Shown here one piece after another: positions 17,537 through 25,122 of a stretch of 44,887 nucleotides of DNA. Origin of the DNA: Bacteroidota bacterium (lineage in GTDB: Bacteria; Bacteroidota; Bacteroidia; Bacteroidales; F082). The DNA is taken from NCBI GenBank assembly GCA_002686705.1, contig NYYH01000006.1:1-44887 (forward strand), in the 5' to 3' direction. A program made the position numbers and the translations under genes. The notes beneath the pieces are model-generated. The model was not told the DNA's origin. It did not search any database and saw only the letters and a program-made list of their open reading frames with translations. Numbering within the stretch: the stretch's first letter is position 1; each line of letters begins with the position of its first letter.

Positions 17537-17867
17537 TATCCCTCAACCTTTGACAGATTTCATAAAAGCAATAATTGATACTCAATTAAAACACTATGCA
17601 TCTGATCTATATCCAGAACTTGAAGTAGTAGATGAAAATGTATTTGACACTTCGCTTACAAGGGCGCAACAGGTATGCGCTACTTTAAACCTGCCCATAC
17701 ATCAACACTTCAGGAAAATTTATCGCACTTCTGGTGATCAAATTTATTGCGACTATCGTCTTTCACATACAGCATATTTGCTAGTTGGAATTAACGGAGA
17801 TGTTGGGAGCAAAAAAGTTGCTCGGATTCAAATGGATCTAATAAACAAATTGCTAGGAAACAATTGA
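17511..17867 (+). CDS. Small protein overlapping dnaJ, DinD/BRO-C-like motif
   Basis: 118-aa protein starting 26 bp inside the dnaJ-like gene in another frame, which implies translational coupling. An alternative ATG lies two codons later. The C-terminal half (HFRKIY..., DYRLSHTAYLLVGINGD, KKVARIQMDLI) resembles the DinD/BRO-C pattern with LSRYACYLIxQNGD followed by K-x-x-A-x-x-Q. The N-terminal half looks like a helical domain and was not recognised. The similarity was judged by eye and may reflect a short shared fold only. Its linkage to a J-protein suggests a role with the chaperone or in stress. It is convergent with rfaE2, 50 bp away. Confidence 0.65.
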   Translation: MSMLIKVVDIPQPLTDFIKAIIDTQLKHYASDLYPELEVVDENVFDTSLTRAQQVCATLNLPIHQHFRKIYRTSGDQIYCDYRLSHTAYLLVGINGDVGSKKVARIQMDLINKLLGNN

Positions 17868-17917
17868 TTTTGTGCTTATTAGTAATTTAATTTTTATAAC
17901 AGAGAATCAGTATCAGG

Positions 17918-18412
17918 TTAATGTTTCTTAATCTTTTGTTCTATTGCTGTTGATGAATAGCCTGGTAGTAAATCTATAGTTTTAATTGTTCCTCCTTTAG
18001 CCATAACAACATCGTATCCAACAATATCTTCAAGTTTATAATCACCACCTTTAACTAGTATATCAGGCATTACAATTTTAATTAACTCCAAAGGTGTATC
18101 TTCATCAAATAACATAACAGCATCTACAAATTCCAAGGCCGCAATAATCATTGATCGAGATTTTTCATTAGTAATTGGCCTACTGGAACCTTTGCCAAGC
18201 TTTTTTGCTGAGACATCCGAATTTACTCCAACAAAAAGAATGTCTCCATTGTCTTTAGCTTTACTTAGGTAATCAATATGGCCAAGGTGTAGCAAATCGA
18301 AAACACCATTTGTGAATACAATCTTTTTATTACCCGATCTCCAGTCTTTTAATTTCAGATCAAGTGATTGGTTATCATAGATTTTATCAGATATGGAAGT
18401 AAGACTATTCAT
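17918..18412 (-). CDS. rfaE2: D-glycero-beta-D-manno-heptose 1-phosphate adenylyltransferase
   Basis: 164-aa nucleotidyltransferase corresponding to the C-terminal half of HldE (RfaE). FTNGVFDLLHLGH at 33-45 has the HxGH ATP-binding motif, and YSSTAI near the C-terminus is the second signature. It makes ADP-heptose for the lipopolysaccharide inner core. A separate kinase (HldA type) would be needed and is not in this window. The start overlaps the end of the flippase-like gene by 8 bp, so the two are probably translationally coupled. It is the last gene of the panC-panD-flippase-rfaE2 cluster. Confidence 0.92.
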   Translation of the reverse strand: MNSLTSISDKIYDNQSLDLKLKDWRSGNKKIVFTNGVFDLLHLGHIDYLSKAKDNGDILFVGVNSDVSAKKLGKGSSRPITNEKSRSMIIAALEFVDAVMLFDEDTPLELIKIVMPDILVKGGDYKLEDIVGYDVVMAKGGTIKTIDLLPGYSSTAIEQKIKKH

Positions 18413-19433
18413 TTAACGGTTTTTCTCTTTTTGCTAATATGCCCAAGTAAAAGTACGATAAACTTCCAATAACAACGTTAAGTAGGGTTTGTCCGGTATG
18501 AGTAATTACGGCATAAGATCCAGAGGCGTTTCCGCCTACCTTAAATATTTCGTATAATACTGTTTTTACAATAAAATGATAAGCGCCAATACCTCCAGGT
18601 ACAGGAGCTACAATCCCAAGGCTACCAATTGCTAGGATCGTCAATCCATTAACAAAAGTTAGATGACTTGTTTCTTCAAGCATTAATAATGGTAAATAAA
18701 CCATTAATGCGTAAAAAAACCAGATAATAAAAGTATAGATCAAAAAAAGCCATTTTTGCCTCAATTTCATGATCGTTTTTATGCCATCAAACAAGCCCGA
18801 TAGAAATTCCCAGATTTTGTTGTAAAATGGGATTTTTTTAATTTTTTCTTTTAATGTTTTGATAAGAAACAGTAATCCAACAAAAGTTAATAATATCGCA
18901 CCTACAAAGATTATTATGCTTGTCAAATTTGAGAACAACTCAATAAAAAAAGGACCAAATAATTGCTTTAAAAAATCACCAAGCGATTTTACCTGAAATA
19001 TTATGACTAGAAGGATAATAACAAATAGTGTTATCAAATCAAAAATTCTCTCTGAAATAACAGTTCCAAATAGCGCATTAAAAGGTATTTTTTCCTTTTT
19101 CGAAAGTACTCCACAACGTGCAAATTCACCCATCCTTGGAACGGCTGTGTTAGCTAGATAACCTACCATAACTGCAAAAAATGTAGTTGATAGCTTTGTT
19201 TTATATTTTAATGAGTTAATAAGAAGATTCCATCTTAGCGCTCTGAAAATATGGGCTCCAATGGCAAATACTAGTGAAATAATAAGCCATAAATAGTTTG
19301 CATCGCGTATATCATACCAGATTTCTAGTAAGTCGAGTTTCCTAAAACTTAACCAGAGCAATAAAAATCCAATACCCAAAAAAAACAGGTACTGCAGAAT
19401 AGTAAAAATTCTTTTTTTTTGAATTGATGCCAA
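18405..19433 (-). CDS. Flippase-like integral membrane protein (LPG-synthase TM/UPF0104 type)
   Basis: 342-aa polytopic protein with about eight membrane segments. The family motifs are visible: ANTAVPRMGEFARC (about 94-107), the SERIFDL segment, and APVPGGIGAYHF near 275-286. These belong to the lysylphosphatidylglycerol-synthase transmembrane (MprF flippase-like) superfamily; no synthase domain is attached. It probably moves or recognises a lipid, and its pairing with rfaE2 hints at envelope glycolipid work, but the substrate is unknown. It begins 4 bp after panD. A second, divergent paralogue lies at 24030-25073. Confidence 0.85.
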   Translation of the reverse strand: MASIQKKRIFTILQYLFFLGIGFLLLWLSFRKLDLLEIWYDIRDANYLWLIISLVFAIGAHIFRALRWNLLINSLKYKTKLSTTFFAVMVGYLANTAVPRMGEFARCGVLSKKEKIPFNALFGTVISERIFDLITLFVIILLVIIFQVKSLGDFLKQLFGPFFIELFSNLTSIIIFVGAILLTFVGLLFLIKTLKEKIKKIPFYNKIWEFLSGLFDGIKTIMKLRQKWLFLIYTFIIWFFYALMVYLPLLMLEETSHLTFVNGLTILAIGSLGIVAPVPGGIGAYHFIVKTVLYEIFKVGGNASGSYAVITHTGQTLLNVVIGSLSYFYLGILAKREKPLNE

Positions 19434-19437
19434 GTTG

Positions 19438-19785
19438 TTATTTTATCCGATTGTTTTCATCAGGGAAAAGGATATTTGGTTTAAATGTTTTAGCAGCCTC
19501 AAAATCCATACTTGCAAAAGAAACTATTATAACAAGATCATTAACTGCTACTTTTCTTGCAGCAGCACCATTTAATGAAATAATTCCTGACCCGCGCTCA
19601 CCCTTTATTACGTACGTTGATAGGCGCTCACCATTTGTTATGTTATAAATACTTACTTTTTCGTTTTCAATTAAATTAGCGGCATCCATGATATCCTCAT
19701 CTATGGCAATGCTTCCAATGTAATTAAGGTCGGCCATTGTAACCGTAGCCCTGTGAATTTTAGATTTTAATACTTCTATATGCAT
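19438..19785 (-). CDS. panD: Aspartate 1-decarboxylase (pyruvoyl-dependent)
   Basis: 115-aa proenzyme. The Gly24-Ser25 pair in YIGSIAID is the self-cleavage site that generates the pyruvoyl cofactor. Lys9, Arg54 and Tyr58 match the E. coli active-site positions exactly. It converts aspartate to beta-alanine, the partner of pantoate in pantothenate synthesis. It lies 38 bp after panC, so both steps of beta-alanine supply and condensation are co-expressed. Confidence 0.96.
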   Translation of the reverse strand: MHIEVLKSKIHRATVTMADLNYIGSIAIDEDIMDAANLIENEKVSIYNITNGERLSTYVIKGERGSGIISLNGAAARKVAVNDLVIIVSFASMDFEAAKTFKPNILFPDENNRIK

Positions 19786-19823
19786 GATATTGTAATATTC
19801 CCATCAATGGAACTGCAAAATTA

Positions 19824-20666
19824 TTAAATAATTCTGATATTGTCTATTAATCTTACTTTTCCTAGTCTAACAACTATGAAGGCAATTATTCCTGATGCTG
19901 AATCCCATGATGTTATTGGTTGTAATTCCTTGTCATCAGCCAATTCAAAGTACTCCAACTCAAACTCATCTTCTGCTTTAAAAATATTGATAACCATTTG
20001 CTTAAGTTTTCGCGGACAAACTGTACTACTGTTTTTCTTTGCGAGTTTTAAGATTTGATGAATATAAGGCGCGGTATTTCTTTCATCAGAGGTTAAGCGC
20101 TCATTTCGAGAGCTCATTGCCAAACCGTCTTTTTCACGCACAATTGGGCAATCAATAATTTGTACGGGTAAAGACTCCATTTCAACAAGCTTTTTAATTA
20201 TTGCGAGTTGTTGGTAGTCTTTTTCGCCAAAATATGCTTTGTGAGGATTAGTAATATCTAATAACTTATTAACTACAATTGCAACACCGTTAAAATGCCC
20301 TGGACGAGAACCCCCTTCCATTACAGATCCAAGTGAGCCAAAATCATATTTTTTAGTCACCTTGTTTGGGTACATCTCATCAGCGGTGGGTGCAAATAAC
20401 ACATCACAACCAACGTCAATTAATAATCTTTTATCTCTATTTAAATCTCTTGGATATTTATCAAGATCTTGCTTATTATTAAATTGAGTAGGATTCACGA
20501 AGACGCTTACAATCAAGATATCATTTTCCTGTTTTGCCCTTTTCATCAACTCTAAATGACCATCATGAAGTGCACCCATGGTTGGAACAAAACCAATTGT
20601 TTTTCCATTACTTCTTTGTTGTAAGACAAAATTGTTAGTATCAGAAATTTTAGAATAAGTAATCAT
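19824..20666 (-). CDS. panC: Pantoate--beta-alanine ligase
   Basis: 280-aa pantothenate synthetase of standard length. VPTMGALHDGHLEL (27-40) carries the HxGH motif, VNPTQF is the pantoate loop, and AMSSRNERL is the KMSKS-like loop. It joins pantoate and beta-alanine with ATP to give pantothenate for CoA. It is followed by panD, the flippase-like gene and rfaE2 on the same strand, and preceded 49 bp upstream by the thioredoxin-like gene. Confidence 0.96.
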   Translation of the reverse strand: MITYSKISDTNNFVLQQRSNGKTIGFVPTMGALHDGHLELMKRAKQENDILIVSVFVNPTQFNNKQDLDKYPRDLNRDKRLLIDVGCDVLFAPTADEMYPNKVTKKYDFGSLGSVMEGGSRPGHFNGVAIVVNKLLDITNPHKAYFGEKDYQQLAIIKKLVEMESLPVQIIDCPIVREKDGLAMSSRNERLTSDERNTAPYIHQILKLAKKNSSTVCPRKLKQMVINIFKAEDEFELEYFELADDKELQPITSWDSASGIIAFIVVRLGKVRLIDNIRII

Positions 20667-20715
20667 ACTATTTTAAGCTCGGTTTTGGGTTGAAGCAATA
20701 AATGAAATTTATCCG

Positions 20716-21228
20716 TTACTTTTTAACAATATTCCAAAGGTCTCTCTCAAGCGACTTTTTTGGTGTCTCAACGATACGTCCAATTTCTTTTTCGTCTTTA
20801 TAAATTATAAAAGTAGGAACCCGTTTGATATCCATATCCTTAATATCAACAACAATTGCTTCCATATTTTTATCAACAGCAATTACTTGAACGCGTTTGT
20901 CATTATATCCTGCTTCATTTATTACTTTATAAAAACGAGGAACTTCTCTCTGGCTATCAGAACACCAGGTGGCCAATACTATTGTAATTTCCACATCATC
21001 TATTTTATTTTCCAGCTTATTTATGTACATATCGGCCGGATTATATAAATCATATTGACTTTTAAAATAAGTGCCATAAATCCCCTTCTGAAGGCCTTTT
21101 TTATCACAATAGCCAAGTAACATTTTGGTCTTTGTTTTCGGATCAACTACTGTGCTATTCATTTGAGCTCTAGCTTGTAAACCACCAAATACTATAAATG
21201 CAAGTATTAATATCTTGATACGCATCAT
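20716..21228 (-). CDS. Exported thioredoxin-fold protein with WCSDS active site
   Basis: 170-aa protein with a signal peptide (residues 1-22, ending QARAQ) and a thioredoxin fold. The active-site loop is ATWCSDSQREVP: Cys89 is present but the resolving cysteine of CxxC is replaced by Ser92. The cis-proline is in RVPTFI. A second cysteine, Cys41, lies in the N-terminal extension and could serve as a distant partner. Single-cysteine members can act in disulfide reduction with another thiol, or have lost redox function. It lies upstream of panC on the same strand, probably by chance. A -7 box precedes it. Confidence 0.82.
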   Translation of the reverse strand: MMRIKILILAFIVFGGLQARAQMNSTVVDPKTKTKMLLGYCDKKGLQKGIYGTYFKSQYDLYNPADMYINKLENKIDDVEITIVLATWCSDSQREVPRFYKVINEAGYNDKRVQVIAVDKNMEAIVVDIKDMDIKRVPTFIIYKDEKEIGRIVETPKKSLERDLWNIVKK

Positions 21229-21243
21229 TTAAATTTTAGATTG

Positions 21244-21251
21244 CAAAATTA
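21244..21251 (-). promoter_or_regulatory. -7 promoter box upstream of thioredoxin-like gene (TAATTTTG)
   Basis: Exact TAnnTTTG on the minus strand, 15 nt before the ATG. This could also be the promoter for panC-panD-flippase-rfaE2, since those gaps are short. No -33 TTTG at the ideal distance. Confidence 0.45.
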
Positions 21252-21385
21252 GACCAAAAAGTTTAATAAGATGATTTCTATCAAACTAATAAAATGAAAA
21301 CATTAATTTAGTAAGATTATTATAATTCAATTTAAAGAAGCGCAGGAAATCTTTAAAATAGGGATATTAAAAAGAACTTAATCTT

Positions 21386-22051
21386 TTAAAAAAGAGAAAA
21401 TTTTATAGGTAATGTTAGTCTTACTCTGACCGGAATGCCATTTTGTTTGCCACAGTTCCATTTTGGCATCATATTAACTACGCGAAGAGCTTCTTCCTCA
21501 CAACCGCCTCCTATTCCTCTAAGTACAATAAGGTCAGAAACTGATCCGTCTTTTTCCACGGTAAACTCTATATATACTTTGCCTGTTATATTTATTTTAT
21601 TAGCTAACTTTGGGTAAACAATATTCTTTTTTAGAAAACTCATCATTGCTTTGTATCCTCCAGGAAAGGAAGGTTTTTCCGCCGGAAAATAAGTTGGTAG
21701 ATCATCCTCAATTTGTGGTTCAGGATCAAGCTCAGGATACCAGTCAGTAGGTGTTTTATCATCACCAGCAACGTCAAAATCAATTGGGCCATCATAAATT
21801 TCTCTGGAATTATCAATCTCAATTGTTATTGATGGGACAGGAGGAGGAAGTTTCTTTTTATGTTTAGTTGGGATAATTATTTCCCAATCAACTTCCATGT
21901 CTCTATTGCTAAACTCAGGTATCTCATACTTTTCATAAGACTTGTATTCAAAGGCATATAGTACCGAAAGTAATGCGATGACTAATCCTACTTGGAAGAA
22001 AATTAATTTTTTACTTTCGAGTTCCGACTTTTTGTTTTTTCTTTTTCTCAT
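21386..22051 (-). CDS. TonB-family energy transducer protein
   Basis: 221-aa protein: short basic cytoplasmic start, one membrane anchor (about residues 15-34), a short proline-containing linker (KKLPPPVPS) and an acidic spacer. The C-terminal TonB domain spans about 130-221, with PSFPGGYKAMMSFLKKNIVYP at its start and GKVYIEFTVEKDGSVSD within it. Such proteins transmit proton-motive force from ExbBD to outer-membrane receptors; no exbB, exbD or receptor gene is nearby. The linker is shorter than in E. coli TonB, so spanning of the periplasm is uncertain. A hairpin lies in the gap just upstream. Confidence 0.9.
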   Translation of the reverse strand: MRKRKNKKSELESKKLIFFQVGLVIALLSVLYAFEYKSYEKYEIPEFSNRDMEVDWEIIIPTKHKKKLPPPVPSITIEIDNSREIYDGPIDFDVAGDDKTPTDWYPELDPEPQIEDDLPTYFPAEKPSFPGGYKAMMSFLKKNIVYPKLANKINITGKVYIEFTVEKDGSVSDLIVLRGIGGGCEEEALRVVNMMPKWNCGKQNGIPVRVRLTLPIKFSLF

Positions 22052-22060
22052 GTCAATATG

Positions 22061-22087
22061 TGTTGGTTCATCTCCAAAAAACCAACA
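22061..22087. promoter_or_regulatory. Hairpin in the divergent TonB-family/small-protein gap
   Basis: Perfect 8-bp inverted repeat TGTTGGTT / AACCAACA with an 11-nt loop, 10-36 nt upstream of the TonB-like start. It may be an operator or an mRNA leader hairpin. There is no T run, so a terminator is unlikely. Confidence 0.3.
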
Positions 22088-22124
22088 ACTATGCCACGAA
22101 TATTATACCTTATTTTAATTTCTG

Positions 22125-22132
22125 TATTTTTG
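22125..22132 (+). promoter_or_regulatory. -7 promoter box (TATTTTTG) for the small-protein/zupT pair
   Basis: Exact TAnnTTTG on the plus strand. The predicted start point (about 22136-22139) lies just after the TTG codon at 22134, favouring translation from the TTG at 22152. Confidence 0.4.
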
Positions 22133-22151
22133 ATTGTTAAAGTCAGTTAAT

Positions 22152-22466
22152 TTGAAAAAAGAAGTTTTTAAATACAATGAACCCCTAAAAAGCGATTACG
22201 AGTCATTAAGTAGAAATGAACTGGAAATCAGACTGCATGCCTTTATTTCAAATTTACTTATAAATGATTTTGAAAAACTATGTAATCTTATATATCGGCA
22301 TGATGTTTCGGAAACGAAATTTAATATTGCTTTACAGTTATCTGATATTGACACTCAAGCATGGAAAATTACTCATTTGGTTATCGACAGAGAGATGCAC
22401 AAAGTAAAAACGAGAAGAGTGTACAAAGAAAATAAAGATATGAAAAACCGTGAATCGATTGAATAA
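22152..22466 (+). CDS. Small helical protein of unknown function
   Basis: About 104 aa from a TTG start (a TTG at 22134 would add six residues; no in-frame ATG exists near the beginning). It has no signal peptide, membrane helix or cysteine pair. The middle is strongly helical with a conserved-looking segment FEKLCNLIYRHDVSETKFN, and the C-terminus is basic. I do not recognise the family. It is 46 bp upstream of the ZIP transporter on the same strand and probably co-transcribed, which is the only functional hint. Confidence 0.65.
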   Translation: MKKEVFKYNEPLKSDYESLSRNELEIRLHAFISNLLINDFEKLCNLIYRHDVSETKFNIALQLSDIDTQAWKITHLVIDREMHKVKTRRVYKENKDMKNRESIE

Positions 22467-22512
22467 TAAATCTAAATATTGAGCAATCGAAAATAGTAAC
22501 ATTTAATCAGAT

Positions 22513-23322
22513 ATGGATTGGAACACAATTGCATTTGCATTCGGATTAACACTTTTTGCAGGGCTATCAACAGGAGTTGGTAGTGCGATAGCTTTTTTTG
22601 CAAAAAAAACAAATACTGGTTTTTTATCACTTGCATTGGGTTTTTCAGCTGGTGTAATGATCTACGTTTCGTTTGTTGAAATATTTGTCAAAGCCAGGAT
22701 TGAACTTACTTCGGAATTAGGAAGTACACAAGGTTACTGGGTTACGACAGCTGCATTTTTTGGTGGAATATTATTTATCGCAATTATTGATAAATTGATT
22801 CCTTCTGTAGAAAACCCACATGAGATGCATAAGGTTGAGGAAATGGCAATAGATAAGCCTAAAGATTCTGCGAAGTTAATGCGCATGGGACTTTTCACAG
22901 CATTGGCAATTGCTATTCATAATTTTCCTGAAGGCCTAGCAACATTCACGGCTGCATTAACCGATCCGCACTTAGGTATAGCTATTGCAGTTGCTATTGC
23001 GATTCATAATATTCCTGAGGGCATTGCTGTTTCCATACCGATTTTTTATGCTACTGGTAGTCGGAAAAAAGCATTTTGGCTTTCATTAAGTTCCGGACTA
23101 GCTGAACCTGTAGGTGCAATAATTGGGTTTTTAATACTTATGCCATTTTTATCACCCACACTTTTTGGAGTTTTATTTGCAAGTGTTGCCGGTATTATGG
23201 TATTTATATCATTAGATGAATTGCTACCCGCAGCTGAAAAATATGGAGAACACCATCTTTCAATTTATGGATTAATTGTTGGAATGGGCGTTATGGCAAT
23301 TAGCCTATTGATGTTTGCTTAA
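22513..23322 (+). CDS. zupT: ZIP-family metal transporter (ZupT-like)
   Basis: 269-aa protein with about eight membrane helices. The two metal-site signatures of ZIP transporters are intact: HNFPEG (136-141) and HNIPEG (165-170) in adjacent helices. A short histidine-containing loop ([10 protein letters not shown], 101-110) lies on the cytoplasmic side. It imports divalent metal ions, typically zinc with broad selectivity including iron or manganese. No Zur-type operator was identified upstream. A hairpin with its T run on the other strand follows the stop codon. Confidence 0.93.
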   Translation: MDWNTIAFAFGLTLFAGLSTGVGSAIAFFAKKTNTGFLSLALGFSAGVMIYVSFVEIFVKARIELTSELGSTQGYWVTTAAFFGGILFIAIIDKLIPSVENPHEMHKVEEMAIDKPKDSAKLMRMGLFTALAIAIHNFPEGLATFTAALTDPHLGIAIAVAIAIHNIPEGIAVSIPIFYATGSRKKAFWLSLSSGLAEPVGAIIGFLILMPFLSPTLFGVLFASVAGIMVFISLDELLPAAEKYGEHHLSIYGLIVGMGVMAISLLMFA

Positions 23323-23324
23323 AT

Positions 23325-23352
23325 AAAAAAACCCTGCACAGAATGCAGGGTT
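23325..23352 (-). terminator. Rho-independent terminator of hsp20
   Basis: Perfect 9-bp stem AACCCTGCA / TGCAGGGTT, loop CAGAA on the plus strand. On the minus strand it is followed by seven T (plus-strand 23325-23331). It lies 32 nt past the hsp20 stop and probably also slows plus-strand transcription leaving zupT. Confidence 0.85.
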
Positions 23353-23383
23353 CAAAAATTAATGTTGATAATTACACTAGTAG

Positions 23384-23803
23384 TTATGAGATATTGATTT
23401 CACGACTCAATTTAGCTTCTTTCTCTTTTTTTGGTAAGGTAAGTTTGAGTATACCGTCATTGTAATCAGCGGCAATTTTATCGAACATAATGCTTTTAGG
23501 CAATGTGAATGAACGGCTAAAATTTCCATAAACAAATTCTCTGCGGGTATAGTTTTCCTTTTTTTCTTTTTTCTCTTCTTTCACTTCCCTCGAAACTGTA
23601 AGGGTTTGGTTTTCAAGATTAATTTTGAACTCATCTTTTTTAAGTCCAGGTGCTGCAATCTCGAGAATAAAGTCCTTATCATTTTCTATTGTGTTAACTG
23701 AAGGCATATTACCTTTTGTTTCGTTACAAACACCATTATGTGTTTTTTCAAAGTTTTCAAAAAAATGTGAAAATCCGGGATGATTAAATCTTACTAAATT
23801 CAT
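23384..23803 (-). CDS. Small heat-shock protein Hsp20/IbpA family
   Basis: 139-aa alpha-crystallin-type chaperone. The crystallin domain spans about 33-135, with IAAPGLKKDEFKI, a lysine/glutamate-rich loop, and YNDGILKLTLPK (the A-x-x-x-n-G-v-L motif variant). The C-terminal INI supplies the I-x-I oligomerisation motif. It holds unfolding proteins without ATP. It has a strong Shine-Dalgarno site, unusual for this genome, and a strong terminator, both consistent with high, inducible expression. Two identical palindromes lie about 100-146 bp upstream and may be its operators. Confidence 0.93.
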   Translation of the reverse strand: MNLVRFNHPGFSHFFENFEKTHNGVCNETKGNMPSVNTIENDKDFILEIAAPGLKKDEFKINLENQTLTVSREVKEEKKEKKENYTRREFVYGNFSRSFTLPKSIMFDKIAADYNDGILKLTLPKKEKEAKLSREINIS

Positions 23804-23810
23804 TTTATTT

Positions 23811-23816
23811 CCTCCT
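23811..23816 (-). promoter_or_regulatory. Strong Shine-Dalgarno site of hsp20 (AGGAGG)
   Basis: AGGAGG, 7 nt before the ATG on the minus strand. Most genes in this window lack such a site, as is usual for Bacteroidota, so it stands out and fixes the start. Confidence 0.7.
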
Positions 23817-23906
23817 ATTTTATTATTGTTTATTATTTCGATTTCAATAGCGAATTGTCAATTACTGTTCCATTGCAAAGAATCTTAATTAATGCGAGAT
23901 ATACAA

Positions 23907-23949
23907 GTCATAATGACATGATTATTGTAGTAAAACTGTCATAATGACA
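23907..23949. promoter_or_regulatory. Two GTCATAATGACA palindromes, candidate operators
   Basis: GTCATAATGACA occurs at 23907-23918 and 23938-23949; the second is extended to TGTCATAATGACA (23937-23949). The copies start 31 bp apart, about three helical turns, so they lie on the same DNA face. They sit in the divergent gap between hsp20 and the flippase-like gene. The regulator is unknown. Confidence 0.5.
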
Positions 23950-24003
23950 CAGTTAAGTATAAATATGTAATATAAGTTATAACTTTTTTCAATGGATTAC
24001 GCT

Positions 24004-24011
24004 TATCTTTG
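24004..24011 (+). promoter_or_regulatory. -7 promoter box (TATCTTTG) of the second flippase-like gene
   Basis: Exact TAnnTTTG. It covers a possible TTG start at 24009, so translation probably begins at the TTG at 24030, 18 nt downstream. Confidence 0.45.
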
Positions 24012-24029
24012 CAATACAATCCTATAGTT

Positions 24030-25073
24030 TTGGACAAAATAGTTAACACTCTTAGACCATCTCGAATAATCTGGCCTATTTTAATAGGGTTAGGAGTGAG
24101 CGCCTTTTTGATGTATCGGAGTTTTAGCAGTGATACATTTTCTTTTTTAACCTTTACTTGGCATACTGTTTTTTATATTCTAATTGCATTGGTAATGATG
24201 GCAATTCGGGATCTTGCCTACATCTATAGATTGATTGTATTAACTGATTCAGATATTGGATGGAGGCAGGCATTTAATGTTATAATGTTATGGGAATTTA
24301 GTTCAGCGATTTCTCCCTCAGTTGTTGGAGGAACAGGACCCGCTATTTTTTTCCTTTACAAGGAAGGATTAAGTGCCGGAAAAAGTACAGCAGTTGTTCT
24401 CACGGCCATTTTTTTGGATGAAATATTTTTCATTATTACTGTTCCCATTGTTTACTTCATTTTTGGCACAAATATATTTCCTCCGGAATCTGTTTCGATA
24501 GATAAAATTATTTATGCCTTTTATGGGGGCTACATTGTAATTTTTGTTTACACCTTGTTTTTAACTTATGCATTGTTCATTAACCCTCATTTGTTTAAAT
24601 CGTTAATATCATGGGTGTTTCTTTTTCCTATTTTGACACGCTGGAGGTTAAGAGCACGTAAATCGGCTAATCAGTTAATTCAAACATCAAGGTCGATTAA
24701 AAATAAACCCGCATTGTATTGGATTAAAAGTTTTACAGCAACTATTTTGGCTTGGACAGGTAGGTACTGGGTTGTTAATTTTATGCTGATAGCTTTTTTT
24801 GCTGATAGATATAGTGTTGCAGATCATTTTTTGATATTAGGCAGACAACTTAGCATGTGGATCATATTGCTTGTAAGCCCTACTCCGGGGGGTAGTGGAA
24901 TTGCTGAATTTGTTTTTTCCGATTTTTTGGGTGACTTTATTCCTAATATATCATGGTATGCGCCTCTTGCAATCTTTTGGAGACTCATTTCCTATTATCC
25001 TTATCTAATTATTGGGGTTATAATATTACCCATCTGGTTAAGGAGAGTTTTTTCAAAGGAAAGGAATGTGTGA
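24030..25073 (+). CDS. Flippase-like membrane protein, second LPG-synthase TM paralogue
   Basis: 347 aa from TTG at 24030 (24009 would add seven residues but overlaps the promoter box). It has about eight membrane helices, with family motifs SSAISPSVVGGTGPAIFF and LVSPTPGGSGIAEFVFSD. It belongs to the lysylphosphatidylglycerol-synthase transmembrane superfamily like the protein at 18405-19433, but is clearly divergent, with VGGTG in place of the PRMGE motif. No catalytic domain is attached. It probably handles a membrane lipid. It is divergent from hsp20 and convergent with the M28 lipoprotein. Confidence 0.82.
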   Translation: MDKIVNTLRPSRIIWPILIGLGVSAFLMYRSFSSDTFSFLTFTWHTVFYILIALVMMAIRDLAYIYRLIVLTDSDIGWRQAFNVIMLWEFSSAISPSVVGGTGPAIFFLYKEGLSAGKSTAVVLTAIFLDEIFFIITVPIVYFIFGTNIFPPESVSIDKIIYAFYGGYIVIFVYTLFLTYALFINPHLFKSLISWVFLFPILTRWRLRARKSANQLIQTSRSIKNKPALYWIKSFTATILAWTGRYWVVNFMLIAFFADRYSVADHFLILGRQLSMWIILLVSPTPGGSGIAEFVFSDFLGDFIPNISWYAPLAIFWRLISYYPYLIIGVIILPIWLRRVFSKERNV

Positions 25074-25122
25074 AATTAATATTAAGCTTTTTAGAGTGAA
25101 TGTTTCTATTTTGAACTTCTAT

